64,000 nucleotides of DNA from JAUZRW01 sp034437755. Lineage in GTDB: Bacteria; Chloroflexota; Anaerolineae; Aggregatilineales; Phototrophicaceae. The stretch is from NCBI GenBank assembly GCA_034437755.1, contig DAOTTV010000051.1, forward strand, positions 3,334-67,333. The letters are read 5' to 3'. Positions 25,015-33,525 of this stretch are shown one piece after another; within the stretch, counting starts at the first letter, position 1, and each line of letters begins with the position of its first letter. The position numbers were made by a program, and so were the translations under genes. Below the pieces are notes generated by a model. That model did not search any database. It worked only from the letters and a program-made list of their open reading frames with translations, and was not told the DNA's origin.

Positions 25015-25833
25015 ATGAAGCAGGCAACACGTACAATCGCGATTCTGGCGGTGTCCGCACTTGTGGGCTGTGCCGGTCAGATGCAACCCGTCACCCCGCC
25101 CGATGCCACGCCGGTGGTTTTGCGCGTGCATAGCACCACCGCGACTGCCCCCCTGCTGGCGACTTTTGAAGAGGCGTACAGTCAGGTACAACCGCGTGTC
25201 GTGATCGACGGACAGAGCGCTAATCACGCCGCACTGGTAACCCAGCTACAAGCCGGGCAAATCGACTACTTCCTCAGCCATCATTATCCCGATGACCCAA
25301 CATTGTGGGTCGCGCCGCTAGCACAGGATGCGCTGACGCTGATCACAGCACCGACGAACCCCACCGCGAGCATCACCACCGATCAACTGCGCCGCCTCTA
25401 TCGCGGTTACACGCGCAATTGGGCGGATGTCAGCGGGGGCGCGCACACCGCTGCTGTCACGCTTTATAGCCACGAGAACGGTTCAGCCATCCGCACCGAG
25501 TTCGAGCGTCTCGTGATGGGGAAAGAGACAATCTCGCCCAATACACAGGTTCTGACGACCAACAGCGCCATCCTGACGCGCGTCGCTGACCAGACGGGCG
25601 CGATTGGCTATATGCCATTGAGCCAGCTGAATCAGCGCGTGCGCGTGCTAGCGGTCGATGGTGTGCGCCCCTCGCGCGAGACCATCCTCGACCTGCAATA
25701 TAGCTTACGCATGACGATCTACGTCATCGGGCAAGCAGAACCCCAGCGAGAATATCGGGCGTTTATTGGGTGGATGCAAGGGGGCGCGGGGCAGGCGGCG
25801 ATTCCTGTGTCTTATGCGCCTCTGCCGCGCTAA
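25015..25833 (+). CDS. PstS-like substrate-binding lipoprotein
   Basis: A 272-residue lipoprotein (lipobox ALVGC, Cys19). It has the shape of a phosphate/tungstate-type binding protein: LRVHSTTATAPLLATFEEAY near the start, ITTDQLRRLYRGYTRNWADVSGG in the middle (the PstS-like 'G..NW.d.gG' block), and GAIGYMPLSQL. It starts 19 bp after tgt on the same strand and may share its transcript. No ABC permease or ATPase is nearby. The ligand is unknown; phosphate or another oxyanion would fit the family. Confidence 0.8.
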   Translation: MKQATRTIAILAVSALVGCAGQMQPVTPPDATPVVLRVHSTTATAPLLATFEEAYSQVQPRVVIDGQSANHAALVTQLQAGQIDYFLSHHYPDDPTLWVAPLAQDALTLITAPTNPTASITTDQLRRLYRGYTRNWADVSGGAHTAAVTLYSHENGSAIRTEFERLVMGKETISPNTQVLTTNSAILTRVADQTGAIGYMPLSQLNQRVRVLAVDGVRPSRETILDLQYSLRMTIYVIGQAEPQREYRAFIGWMQGGAGQAAIPVSYAPLPR

Positions 25834-26237
25834 GCTCCTCTGAGAAAATCCGCAGAGGATGAGATCAAAATAGCGAAGAGTAAAATCATAATCAAGGCCC
25901 ACAGCGCCACCAGCGTGATGTCGCGATAATAGCGCAAAGTATCGCGGCGCTTTTGGCTGGCGGCTTCGTTTTTACGCAGGTGATAGAGGGCGGTCGCCGC
26001 GTCGGCATTATCGGGATTGATGCGTAACACATTATCGAGACAGATAATACTCTGATCGACCGAGTCCACCGCAACGCTCATCCACAGCCATGCCGATTCA
26101 AAATCCTTATCTTCACGGATTAACTCGCGCAGGATGTGCCGGGCTTCCTCGCGCCGATTGGCTTTGACAAGTTCGATCGCGTCTAACAAGCGATCAATAC
26201 GGCGGTCTTCGGTTCTATCTGATCCCGCAGGTGCCAT
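25830..26237 (-). CDS. TPR-like protein with C-terminal membrane anchor
   Basis: A 135-residue protein with about two TPR-like helical repeats (AIELVKANRREEARHILRE and a second ending in INPDNADAATALYHL) and one C-terminal transmembrane segment (about residues 105-127, LVALWALIMILLFAILI). Its ATG overlaps the PIG-L stop (TGATG), so the two are translationally coupled. Tail-anchored TPR proteins usually serve as protein docking sites. It converges with the PstS-like gene, and their stops overlap by 4 bp. Confidence 0.75.
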   Translation of the reverse strand: MAPAGSDRTEDRRIDRLLDAIELVKANRREEARHILRELIREDKDFESAWLWMSVAVDSVDQSIICLDNVLRINPDNADAATALYHLRKNEAASQKRRDTLRYYRDITLVALWALIMILLFAILISSSADFLRGA

Positions 26238-27124
26238 CAAGCCATCTCCGGCCTTGCCTCATCAACGGTCACACCGGCGAATAAATCGTGTTCGTCGATG
26301 GTGTCCTGTGCTGGTGCGGGATGAACGCGGGTGAAGCCCTGTGTCGGCGTGAGCAACTTACGAAGCCACATCGGCAAGGGGAAGAACGATCCACCGCCAC
26401 CCTGACTCTGATGGCAGGCAGAGGCTTCGTCCCACGCCTCTAAATACTCGCGGATGTTAACGGTCGTGTGCGTCGGTTGGATGTGATCGACAATCGCTTC
26501 AAAGTCGATGTCATTGTTGGTACCCATCCGGCGCGGGTCTTTGCCGCGTAGTTTGATCCACCACAGCGCAATCTTGACCAGCATCGCTGGTATCGACGAG
26601 TAATAAAGTTTTTGCGCTTGGTAGGGCGGCTGTCCATCGGTGATGTAATCGGGATCAGCCGCAAGCTCGAAGGCTTCGACGGTCGCACGCTGGATAGCGA
26701 TGTGATCGGGATGTCCGTAGCCGCCATACTCGTTGAAAGTGATGACGACGTGTGGCTTGATCTCGCGCATGACTTCGACCACGCGCCGCGTCACATCCTC
26801 GCTGTTGTTGTTCCACTGGTACCATAGGCATTCTGGATCATTGCTCGACTCACTGCCCATCATACCGCTATCTTTATAACCGAATTTGAACACCCGCTTG
26901 AAGCCCAGCTTCTCGGACGCGCAGTCTAGTTCTGATAGGCGTAACTCGCGCACGCTGTTGTATTGCCCTCGCATCTCTTCCGGGATAGTGCCCATGTCGC
27001 CATCTGTCGCACAGACGAGATAGACATCGACCCCTTCGTTGACGTATTTTGCAATTGTTCCTCCATTGCCAAAGCTCTCGTCATCGGGGTGCGCGTAGGC
27101 GATGAGCAAGCGACGGTTTGCCAT
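26237..27124 (-). CDS. PIG-L (MshB/Mca-like) deacetylase
   Basis: A 295-residue member of the GlcNAc-deacetylase family, larger than the one at 1993. Metal motifs: AYAHPDDESFGNGGT (residues 9-23) and GGYGHPDHIAIQ (around 135). The pattern VCATDGDMGTIPEEMRG and length recall MshB and mycothiol conjugate amidase (Mca), which act on GlcN-inositol conjugates, or BshB of bacillithiol synthesis. Mycothiol genes are not visible, so the substrate is open. It heads a two-gene unit with the TPR protein and is divergent from the DUF3048 gene. Confidence 0.87.
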   Translation of the reverse strand: MANRRLLIAYAHPDDESFGNGGTIAKYVNEGVDVYLVCATDGDMGTIPEEMRGQYNSVRELRLSELDCASEKLGFKRVFKFGYKDSGMMGSESSNDPECLWYQWNNNSEDVTRRVVEVMREIKPHVVITFNEYGGYGHPDHIAIQRATVEAFELAADPDYITDGQPPYQAQKLYYSSIPAMLVKIALWWIKLRGKDPRRMGTNNDIDFEAIVDHIQPTHTTVNIREYLEAWDEASACHQSQGGGGSFFPLPMWLRKLLTPTQGFTRVHPAPAQDTIDEHDLFAGVTVDEARPEMA

Positions 27125-27249
27125 AATGAACCTCTCCAGTGAATTGACGTGAAATCAATGATCTAGCGTTATCGCATTATAGCGTAAACAAATGACATGC
27201 CCCTGTGCAAGTGATGAGTGTCTCACCTATACTATTGCGCTGTTAACTG

Positions 27250-28629
27250 ATGAAAGGTAAAGATGACTTCATGCACCACCGCATTGTAAGCATACTCTCC
27301 ATTATTTGCCTCGTGGGGCTTGCGACGGCTATCACGTCGCCATCCACACAGGGGCAATTTGCGACCAACACCCCCATCAACGATGCTCAATCATCGGATG
27401 ATGCGACTACAGCGCCGGCGAACGGGTTGAGCTTCTCGACCAATACGCCGGACGTGCCGCCCACAGCGACCGCGACCGCGACCAGCACGGCGACGAATAC
27501 CAGCACACCCACGGCGACCGCGACCGCGACCAATACGCCGACCAATACCCCCACGCCTACCCCGACTCCGATCGGGCCCTTCAATTATCCGCAGGGCGTG
27601 AACCCGCTGACGGGCTTGCCGTATCCCAACGACGAAGCCATGAGTCGCCGCAACCTGATCGTGAAAATCAGCAACTTCCCGCCGATCGTGCGCCCGCAAT
27701 CCGGCGTGAATCAGGCTGATTTAGTCTATGAATATGAGGCGGAAGGTGGAGTCACGCGCTTTGCCGCCATCTATCGCAGTCAAGCACCGGAGCGTGTCGG
27801 TTCTGTACGCAGTGGGCGCTTGCTCGATATCGAACTGGTGACGATGTATCGCGCTTTGCTGGCGTATTCTGGCACGAGTGAGCCGATTCAAGAATTATTC
27901 CTCAGCGATGATTTCTTCAACTTCCAGCTGTTGTCACCCTCTGTCGGGCATAATTGTGATCGTAACGGCTTCTGCCGCGATGACGACTTGCTCAGCGCGG
28001 GTGTCCCGCGTGAACACACGTTGTTCGCAGATGCGGATTTGCTCTGGGAGACAGCGACCAATCAAGGCACAAACACGGGCTACATCGCCTTTGGGCTGGC
28101 ATTTGGCGATGAGGCTGACCCCGGCGGCGAAGCGGCGAACGATGTATACGTCGAGTGGTGGGGACAAGCTGACGCACGCTGGCAATATCAACCCGAGACG
28201 GGGCGTTACGTGCGCTATAGCGATGGTGTGCCGCATAACGACGCGCTCGATGGTGAGCAACTGTGGGCGGATAATCTCGCGATCATTGAGGTGCCGCATG
28301 TGCGCCGTCCAGATTTATTCCCGGCGGGCGCGACCTATGAATCGCTCGGTGTCGAATTGTGGGATCAAGGCTTCGCCTATGTCGTGCGCGATGGCACCGC
28401 TTATCGCGGCTTCTGGCGGCGCAACAATCGCAATCCGGGGCAGGCACTCCAGCTGATTTACGGCGATAACACGCCGATTAAACTGAAGCCGGGGCGCACA
28501 TGGATCATGGTCGTGCGTGGCTTAGGGCAGGCGAATTTCAACGAGGCGTTGATCGATGTGAACGCTACGGCGACTATCACCGCGCAAACGCCATCGTCCA
28601 CGCCCTTTGACCCCAATCCTGACGGATAG
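27250..28629 (+). CDS. DUF3048 (YerB-like) exported protein
   Basis: A 459-residue exported protein. An N-terminal signal sequence (HHRIVSILSIICLVGLATAI) is followed by a low-complexity Thr/Ala/Pro linker of about 50 residues (residues 70-115), typical of surface proteins in Chloroflexota. The DUF3048 domain starts at NPLTGLPYP and includes NFPPIVRPQSGVNQADLVYEYEAEGG and SVRSGRLLDIELV, the family signature. Function of the family is unknown. Either ATG 27250 or ATG 27271 may be the start; an AAAGG at 27253-27257 lies rather far from the second. A C-terminal Thr/Pro tail ends the protein. Confidence 0.85.
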   Translation: MKGKDDFMHHRIVSILSIICLVGLATAITSPSTQGQFATNTPINDAQSSDDATTAPANGLSFSTNTPDVPPTATATATSTATNTSTPTATATATNTPTNTPTPTPTPIGPFNYPQGVNPLTGLPYPNDEAMSRRNLIVKISNFPPIVRPQSGVNQADLVYEYEAEGGVTRFAAIYRSQAPERVGSVRSGRLLDIELVTMYRALLAYSGTSEPIQELFLSDDFFNFQLLSPSVGHNCDRNGFCRDDDLLSAGVPREHTLFADADLLWETATNQGTNTGYIAFGLAFGDEADPGGEAANDVYVEWWGQADARWQYQPETGRYVRYSDGVPHNDALDGEQLWADNLAIIEVPHVRRPDLFPAGATYESLGVELWDQGFAYVVRDGTAYRGFWRRNNRNPGQALQLIYGDNTPIKLKPGRTWIMVVRGLGQANFNEALIDVNATATITAQTPSSTPFDPNPDG

Positions 28630-28640
28630 ATACCCCACGA

Positions 28641-28674
28641 CAGATATGGGCGCATGTGTTATGCGCCCCGTGTC
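28641..28674. terminator. Bidirectional terminator
   Basis: GGGCGCAT (28648-28655) and ATGCGCCC (28661-28668) form an 8-bp stem with a 5-nt loop between the convergent DUF3048 and ABC permease genes. Confidence 0.6.
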
Positions 28675-28685
28675 TACTGCTAGAT

Positions 28686-29510
28686 TTACTGGCGGCTTGT
28701 CCGCACGCGCAAACCCCAGATGCTGAGAACGAAGGTCAGCAGACCCAAGCCCAGCGACGCGCCCATCCCGATCAGCAACGGTTTGGCAACCCAGCCGTCG
28801 ATCAGCAGGGCGCGCATCGCCTCTAAAATATAGGTGATAGGGTTAATCTGCGTGGCGACTTTGATCCACCCGTCGAGCAGGTCGATTGGTACAAAGGTCG
28901 CTGTCAAGAAGGTGAGCGGGAAGAAGAGAAAGTTGGCGCTCTGGGTCGCCGCCGCGTTACCCGTGAAGAGCGCAATCGCAATCGTAAAACCGGCGAAGCT
29001 CAAGCCTAAGAGCAGTGCCAGACCGACGAGAACGAACAAGCCCGCGATGCCCGATGCCGAACTCAAGCCCATCAGCAAGCCGATAAAGACGATGAACGTC
29101 GCTTGAAACGCGAGGATAATCGCGCCGGCGAAGATCGGGCCTAAGATCAGGGCTGAGCGACTGATAGGAGTCAGCATCAGTTTGTCGAAGTATCCGCTTT
29201 CAATATCGCGCACGAGGCTCTGCCCAGCGACGCCCGCGCCGCTCAATGAGGAACTAATAATCGACAGCGGCAGGATAAAGTTGATGTAATCTGTGCCGCT
29301 GAGGAAGAAGTTAGACGCGTTACCCAGCTGGGCTTCATAGATAATCAGGAAGAACCCACCCAGAATCAGCGGCGGCACGATCGCCGAGGGGGTGCGTAAA
29401 TTCACGATCAGGTTGCGCCATGTCATGGTGATAATCTGCATGATGAACGGCATCTTGCCAGTACGCATTTGCTCGCGTCGGTTATTATTATCAATTGAAA
29501 TTGTACTCAT
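28686..29510 (-). CDS. ABC-2 type exporter permease (DrrB-like)
   Basis: A 274-residue permease of the ABC-2 family with about six membrane segments. It carries the family block SGAGVAGQSLVRDIESGYFDKLMLTPISRSALILG (read in two parts, around residues 98-132) and FLTATFVPIDLLDGWIKVATQINPITY near the C-terminus. It is the last gene of a MarR-ATPase-permease unit and partners the ATPase 32 bp upstream. Such DrrAB-type pairs export drugs, lipids or polysaccharide precursors. The cargo is unknown. Confidence 0.92.
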   Translation of the reverse strand: MSTISIDNNNRREQMRTGKMPFIMQIITMTWRNLIVNLRTPSAIVPPLILGGFFLIIYEAQLGNASNFFLSGTDYINFILPLSIISSSLSGAGVAGQSLVRDIESGYFDKLMLTPISRSALILGPIFAGAIILAFQATFIVFIGLLMGLSSASGIAGLFVLVGLALLLGLSFAGFTIAIALFTGNAAATQSANFLFFPLTFLTATFVPIDLLDGWIKVATQINPITYILEAMRALLIDGWVAKPLLIGMGASLGLGLLTFVLSIWGLRVRTSRQ

Positions 29511-29542
29511 ACCTTACGCTCCTCTATGCTCTCCGTCGCCGG

Positions 29543-30541
29543 TTACGCGGCAACATCGCTGTTGATGTCAGTTTCGGTGGGGGCTTGTGCATCGTCACCG
29601 GTGGCTTCATAGCGTTGCCCCGTGACTTGCAAGAACACGTCGTCCAGTGTCGGTTGTGTCAATGAGAGCTTTTCCATATTGATATTGGCAGATTGCAGGC
29701 GATTGACCACCGCTGGCACGCGTGCCGCCGCATCCTTGAGATACAGGCGCAGGGTATGGCGATCAATCTGGGTACGCTCGGCCATTGTCGCGAGTTCGGC
29801 GCGGGCTTTCTGTACCACCTCGCTATCGCTGAAGGTGATGTTAATTGCCTCGCCGCCGACTTCTGCTTTCAACGCTTCGGGCTGGCCTTCGGCGACAATT
29901 TCACCCTTGTCGATGATGGCGATGCGATTGGCGAGTTCGTCGGCTTCTTCTAAATATTGAGTTGTCAGGAAGATGGTCATGCCCTGCTCGCGGTTGAGGC
30001 GGCGGACTTCCATCCATACATCACGTCGGCTCGCGGGGTCTAAGCCGGTCGTTGGCTCATCGAGGAAGAGAATATCCGGTTCGTGGACGAGCGCCATCGC
30101 CAAATCCAGCCGCCGCCGCATCCCGCCACTGTACTTGCCCACTGTGCGATCGACAAAATCGCTCAGTTTGACCAGTTCCAACAGTTCTTTGGCGCGTTGG
30201 CGCGCTTGCTTGCGCGACATACCGAAGGTCTGCGCCTGAATCGTCAACAGTTCCATCGGCTTCATGATCGGGTCGAGTCCGATCTCTTGCAGGGCAACGC
30301 CGGCGATGCGCCGTACTTGTGCCGCTTCGCGATGGACATCATAGCCGCCGACGGTCGCGTATCCGGCAGTTGGCAAGCCGAGCGTCGTCAACATCGAGAC
30401 GGTGGTGCTTTTGCCGGCACCATTCGCCCCCAAGAAGCCGAAGACTTCGCCGGATTGTACATGAAATGATACGCCGTTCACGGCGGTGAAATCGCCGTAG
30501 CGTTTAACCAGTTGTTCCGCTTTAATTTCACGGTTTGACAT
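29543..30541 (-). CDS. ABC exporter ATPase (DrrA-like)
   Basis: A 332-residue ATPase of the DrrA/daunorubicin-resistance type. Walker A is GANGAGKST, the signature is KYSGGMRRRLDLAMAL, Walker B is ILFLDEPTTGLD and the H-loop region is LTTQYLEEADEL. The C-terminal 100 residues form the extra DrrA-type domain (SLTQPTLDDVFLQVTG). The start follows GGAG. It lies between the MarR regulator (106 bp) and the permease (32 bp) and is probably co-transcribed with both. Confidence 0.95.
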   Translation of the reverse strand: MSNREIKAEQLVKRYGDFTAVNGVSFHVQSGEVFGFLGANGAGKSTTVSMLTTLGLPTAGYATVGGYDVHREAAQVRRIAGVALQEIGLDPIMKPMELLTIQAQTFGMSRKQARQRAKELLELVKLSDFVDRTVGKYSGGMRRRLDLAMALVHEPDILFLDEPTTGLDPASRRDVWMEVRRLNREQGMTIFLTTQYLEEADELANRIAIIDKGEIVAEGQPEALKAEVGGEAINITFSDSEVVQKARAELATMAERTQIDRHTLRLYLKDAAARVPAVVNRLQSANINMEKLSLTQPTLDDVFLQVTGQRYEATGDDAQAPTETDINSDVAA

Positions 30542-30646
30542 AAGCTATACTCCGTATCGTATGGACAAAATGAGACAATACAAAGCCATCCAACCACGCG
30601 GGCTGTTATTGTGCAGGTGTGATGCAGATGGCGAAAAGAACGATCG

Positions 30647-31114
30647 TTATGTTTCTGAGTCCGATGGGAGTTGGCTCATCGTTTGGGCAAATGCGCCAAA
30701 CAGAAGATCCAGCCCCTCCATGAGTTTTTCGAGTTCTTCTTGTGATAGGCTATCGAGCGTGTCGGTCAGGAAATCTTCTGATCGCGCTTCGATTGATAGC
30801 AAGACCGCTTTGCCCTCAGCCGTTATTTCGATGAGGATCATACGCCGATCTTCTTCGGATCGTGTCCGTGTGACCCAACCGCGCTCTTCCATCACGCTGA
30901 TCGTGCGCGATAATGATGCCGAACTGACAGACGTATACTCGGCAAGTTCGCTGAGTGTATACGGCTTATGATCGACACGATTCAAGACATGAAAGTGAAT
31001 CGGCGGCAGTTGTAGCACGGGTGTCCGCATCTGAGCTTCCATGATCCGCCCCATTAAGGGCAATATGCGCTTGGCTCTGCGCGCAACATCGCGCGCGGTC
31101 ACGGTCTCTGTCAC
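30647..31114 (-). CDS. MarR family transcriptional regulator
   Basis: A 155-residue winged-helix regulator. The DNA-binding region reads LPPIHFHVLNRV, YTLSELAEYTSVSSASLSRTIS and MEERGWVTRTRSEEDRRMILIEIT, with the family's DxR wing. It begins with GTG. A perfect 7-1-7 palindrome sits ten bases before the start (31125-31139), suggesting autorepression of this gene and the exporter behind it, with an unknown ligand releasing repression. Confidence 0.93.
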   Translation of the reverse strand: MTETVTARDVARRAKRILPLMGRIMEAQMRTPVLQLPPIHFHVLNRVDHKPYTLSELAEYTSVSSASLSRTISVMEERGWVTRTRSEEDRRMILIEITAEGKAVLLSIEARSEDFLTDTLDSLSQEELEKLMEGLDLLFGAFAQTMSQLPSDSET

Positions 31115-31124
31115 TTGTTAACTC

Positions 31125-31139
31125 TGCTAATGATTAGCA
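31125..31139. promoter_or_regulatory. Candidate MarR operator palindrome
   Basis: TGCTAATGATTAGCA is a perfect inverted repeat (TGCTAAT, one base, ATTAGCA), the size and composition of MarR-family operators. It lies directly upstream of the MarR start. A TATATT-like -10 for the minus strand lies just beyond, near 31160. Confidence 0.6.
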
Positions 31140-31412
31140 CTCCTAATGGATGACTGGCTCTAATATAGTAGCATACTCTGAGCAAAAAATGAACAAGTGG
31201 TCAAAAACCACTTATATTTGTCGCTTTCTCATCATTTGTTTCACAGGCGCTAAATCGCGGGGACAAAACCTACCTACCGCCTCAACTTTCTTTTGCATGT
31301 TCTACGGGCTAAAATACTTGAGCATGAAAGTGTCGCAGTAATTGTACGCTTTCAGTAGGGCGATGAAGCTGATGTCGTCCGGTCACTATCGGCAATATCA
31401 GGGGGCACACAC

Positions 31413-33413
31413 ATGACCAATTTACCCGTTCGTGAAATGGTACTGTACAAGCATGGAGTCGGCTTTTTCGTGCGGCAGGGTGCTGTCGAAGGCGAAAAAG
31501 TACAACTGACATTTCGCAGTGATGAAATCAATGATGTGCTGAAAAGTCTCGCCGTGTTCGACCAGAGCGGCGGACAGGTTCTCGGTATCCACTATCAAAC
31601 ACCGATGGACATCGAAGCACGCCTCGCGAGCAGTTCGATTACCTTATCGAATTTCCATAGCCTACGCGATTTAATCCGTGATTTGCGCGGGCGCGATTGC
31701 ACGCTGGTATTTGAAGTCACCGCTGGAACCGAAGAAACGGTCAACGGGCGCGTGATCGGCTTAGACGATAAACCGACTACTCGTAATAATGTGACAATTA
31801 ATGATGTTGTCCGTGTCTCTATCCTCACCGAAACAGGGATTCGTATCTTTCCCTTACCTACACTACGGCGCATCAGCATCGACGATGACCAATCCGCGCA
31901 AGATTTAACCTACTTCCTCGATACCAGCATGGCAGAAGATGACCGTCGCGTCGTCACCGTGCGCCTGAGCGAAGGCGACCACGATTTAGCCGTGTATTAC
32001 GTCGCTCCTTCACCGACATGGCGCGTCAGTTATCGTCTGGTGGCGGAAAGCGCGGACGACGATAGCAGTAGCGGCACGGCGCTCTTACAGGGGTGGGGCT
32101 TGTTCGATAATCGCCTCGAAGAAGATTTAGACGATGTGCGCGTGACCCTCGTCGCGGGGCAACCGATTTCGTTTATCTATGACCTGTACGAGTCGCGCAT
32201 TCCCCAACGCCCGACCGTGAAAGATGAAAGCCGCATCGCACCGGGACCCATCGAGTATGAGGGGGCTGAAGCTGAAGAAGAAACTATGATGTATGATAAA
32301 ATGGAGCAAGGTCGTTCTAGCAGATTTGCTAAAGCTAGTGTTGCGGCAAGTAGAGCCAAACCGACAGGATACAGTGCCGAACCCACACCCAAGCTAGAAC
32401 GCCAGCGAGCATCACAATCGACACACGCCCAAGCTGAAAGCAAAGCCACAGGTGAAACCTTTCAATATGTGGTCACGGCTCCGGTATCGGTCAAACGCGG
32501 TGAGTCGGCACTCGTCCCGATTATCGGCAAGGATGTGACGTACGAGCGCGAATTGCTCTACAACGGCGCGAAGTTACCCAAGCATCCGGTTGCCGCTCTG
32601 CGCTTCGATAACGACACGGGCTTAACCCTCGAACGCGGCCCTGTGACGGTCGTCGAAGATGGCGATTACAAAGGTGAAGCGGTAATTCCGTTCACCAAAG
32701 AGGATACACAGGTCTATGTGCCGTATGCCGTTGAATTGGGGGTTAGGGTTGTGGAGAATAGAGATAATCGTTCAAAAACAGTCGGCATAGAGATTCGCGA
32801 TCTTCATCTACTCGAGCAGGGTTTCAGGACGATTAGTGTTACTTATGCCATCAATAACACCACATCGAAAGCGCAACGAGTGACTATCGAAGCCCCAATA
32901 AATGAACAAGCTGAACTGTTCGAGACACGCCCGCCCGATGTCGAAACACAGACCGATTATCGCTGGCATGTGCAAGTTCCAGCGAAAGAAACTGTCGAGT
33001 TTGTGCGGCAAGAACGGTATCGCCAATATCAACGTGTGACTATTCGCGATTTGAATTATCAACGACTTGCTCAATATCTCGAAAATAAGTGGCTCGATGT
33101 CGAGTTACACGATAGCTTAAAAGATGTTCTCGATACCATCCAACTCATCGAGAAAGCCCATCAGCGCATCCGTGATTGGGAGCAAGAAACCAAGCAACTC
33201 CACCAGAAGCAAGAGAACCTGCGTAAGAATCTCGGTGCGTTGCAACCCACCGGTAAAGAGGCGAGTCTGCGTGACCGCCTGCTGACGCAATTGGAAGAGT
33301 CACAAGATCGCCTCGAAGAAATCGAGCAACAAACGGCAGAGACCAAGCAATTCATTGATGCGACGGAGCAGAAGGTCAATGCGTTAATCGCCGCGTTATC
33401 GGACAAGACATGA
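31413..33413 (+). CDS. DUF4139 domain protein
   Basis: A 666-residue protein with the DUF4139 layout: an N-terminal beta-rich part (VREMVLYKHGVGFFVRQG), a central block with YYVAPSPTWRVSYRLV and GWGLFDNRLEEDLDDVRVTLVAGQPISF, and a later beta-domain (RGESALVPIIGKDV, TISVTYAINNTTSKAQRVTIE). A disordered, charged stretch at about 270-345 divides the two, and a long coiled coil (about 565-660) ends the protein. No signal peptide is seen, which is unusual if it acts at the envelope. Family function is unknown; relatives are described as mucoidy inhibitor A-like. Confidence 0.8.
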   Translation: MTNLPVREMVLYKHGVGFFVRQGAVEGEKVQLTFRSDEINDVLKSLAVFDQSGGQVLGIHYQTPMDIEARLASSSITLSNFHSLRDLIRDLRGRDCTLVFEVTAGTEETVNGRVIGLDDKPTTRNNVTINDVVRVSILTETGIRIFPLPTLRRISIDDDQSAQDLTYFLDTSMAEDDRRVVTVRLSEGDHDLAVYYVAPSPTWRVSYRLVAESADDDSSSGTALLQGWGLFDNRLEEDLDDVRVTLVAGQPISFIYDLYESRIPQRPTVKDESRIAPGPIEYEGAEAEEETMMYDKMEQGRSSRFAKASVAASRAKPTGYSAEPTPKLERQRASQSTHAQAESKATGETFQYVVTAPVSVKRGESALVPIIGKDVTYERELLYNGAKLPKHPVAALRFDNDTGLTLERGPVTVVEDGDYKGEAVIPFTKEDTQVYVPYAVELGVRVVENRDNRSKTVGIEIRDLHLLEQGFRTISVTYAINNTTSKAQRVTIEAPINEQAELFETRPPDVETQTDYRWHVQVPAKETVEFVRQERYRQYQRVTIRDLNYQRLAQYLENKWLDVELHDSLKDVLDTIQLIEKAHQRIRDWEQETKQLHQKQENLRKNLGALQPTGKEASLRDRLLTQLEESQDRLEEIEQQTAETKQFIDATEQKVNALIAALSDKT

Positions 33414-33525
33414 GCGAGTATCGTCCTTGATTGACGTTTGAGCGTCGGCGCTAGTCGTGCTTGCCGGATACCGTTATCATAGAGGCTGACATCACACATA
33501 GCATCTGACAAGGACGAAACAAGTC

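Noticed and set aside
27465..27570. Possible tandem DNA repeat (ACC, GCG, ACG words)
   Set aside because: It encodes the Thr/Ala/Pro linker of an exported protein and is irregular, so it is protein low complexity and not a separate repeat element.
27387..27699. Minus-strand frames opposite the DUF3048 linker
   Set aside because: Val/Gly- and Arg-rich low complexity produced by the repetitive Thr/Ala/Pro linker on the other strand.
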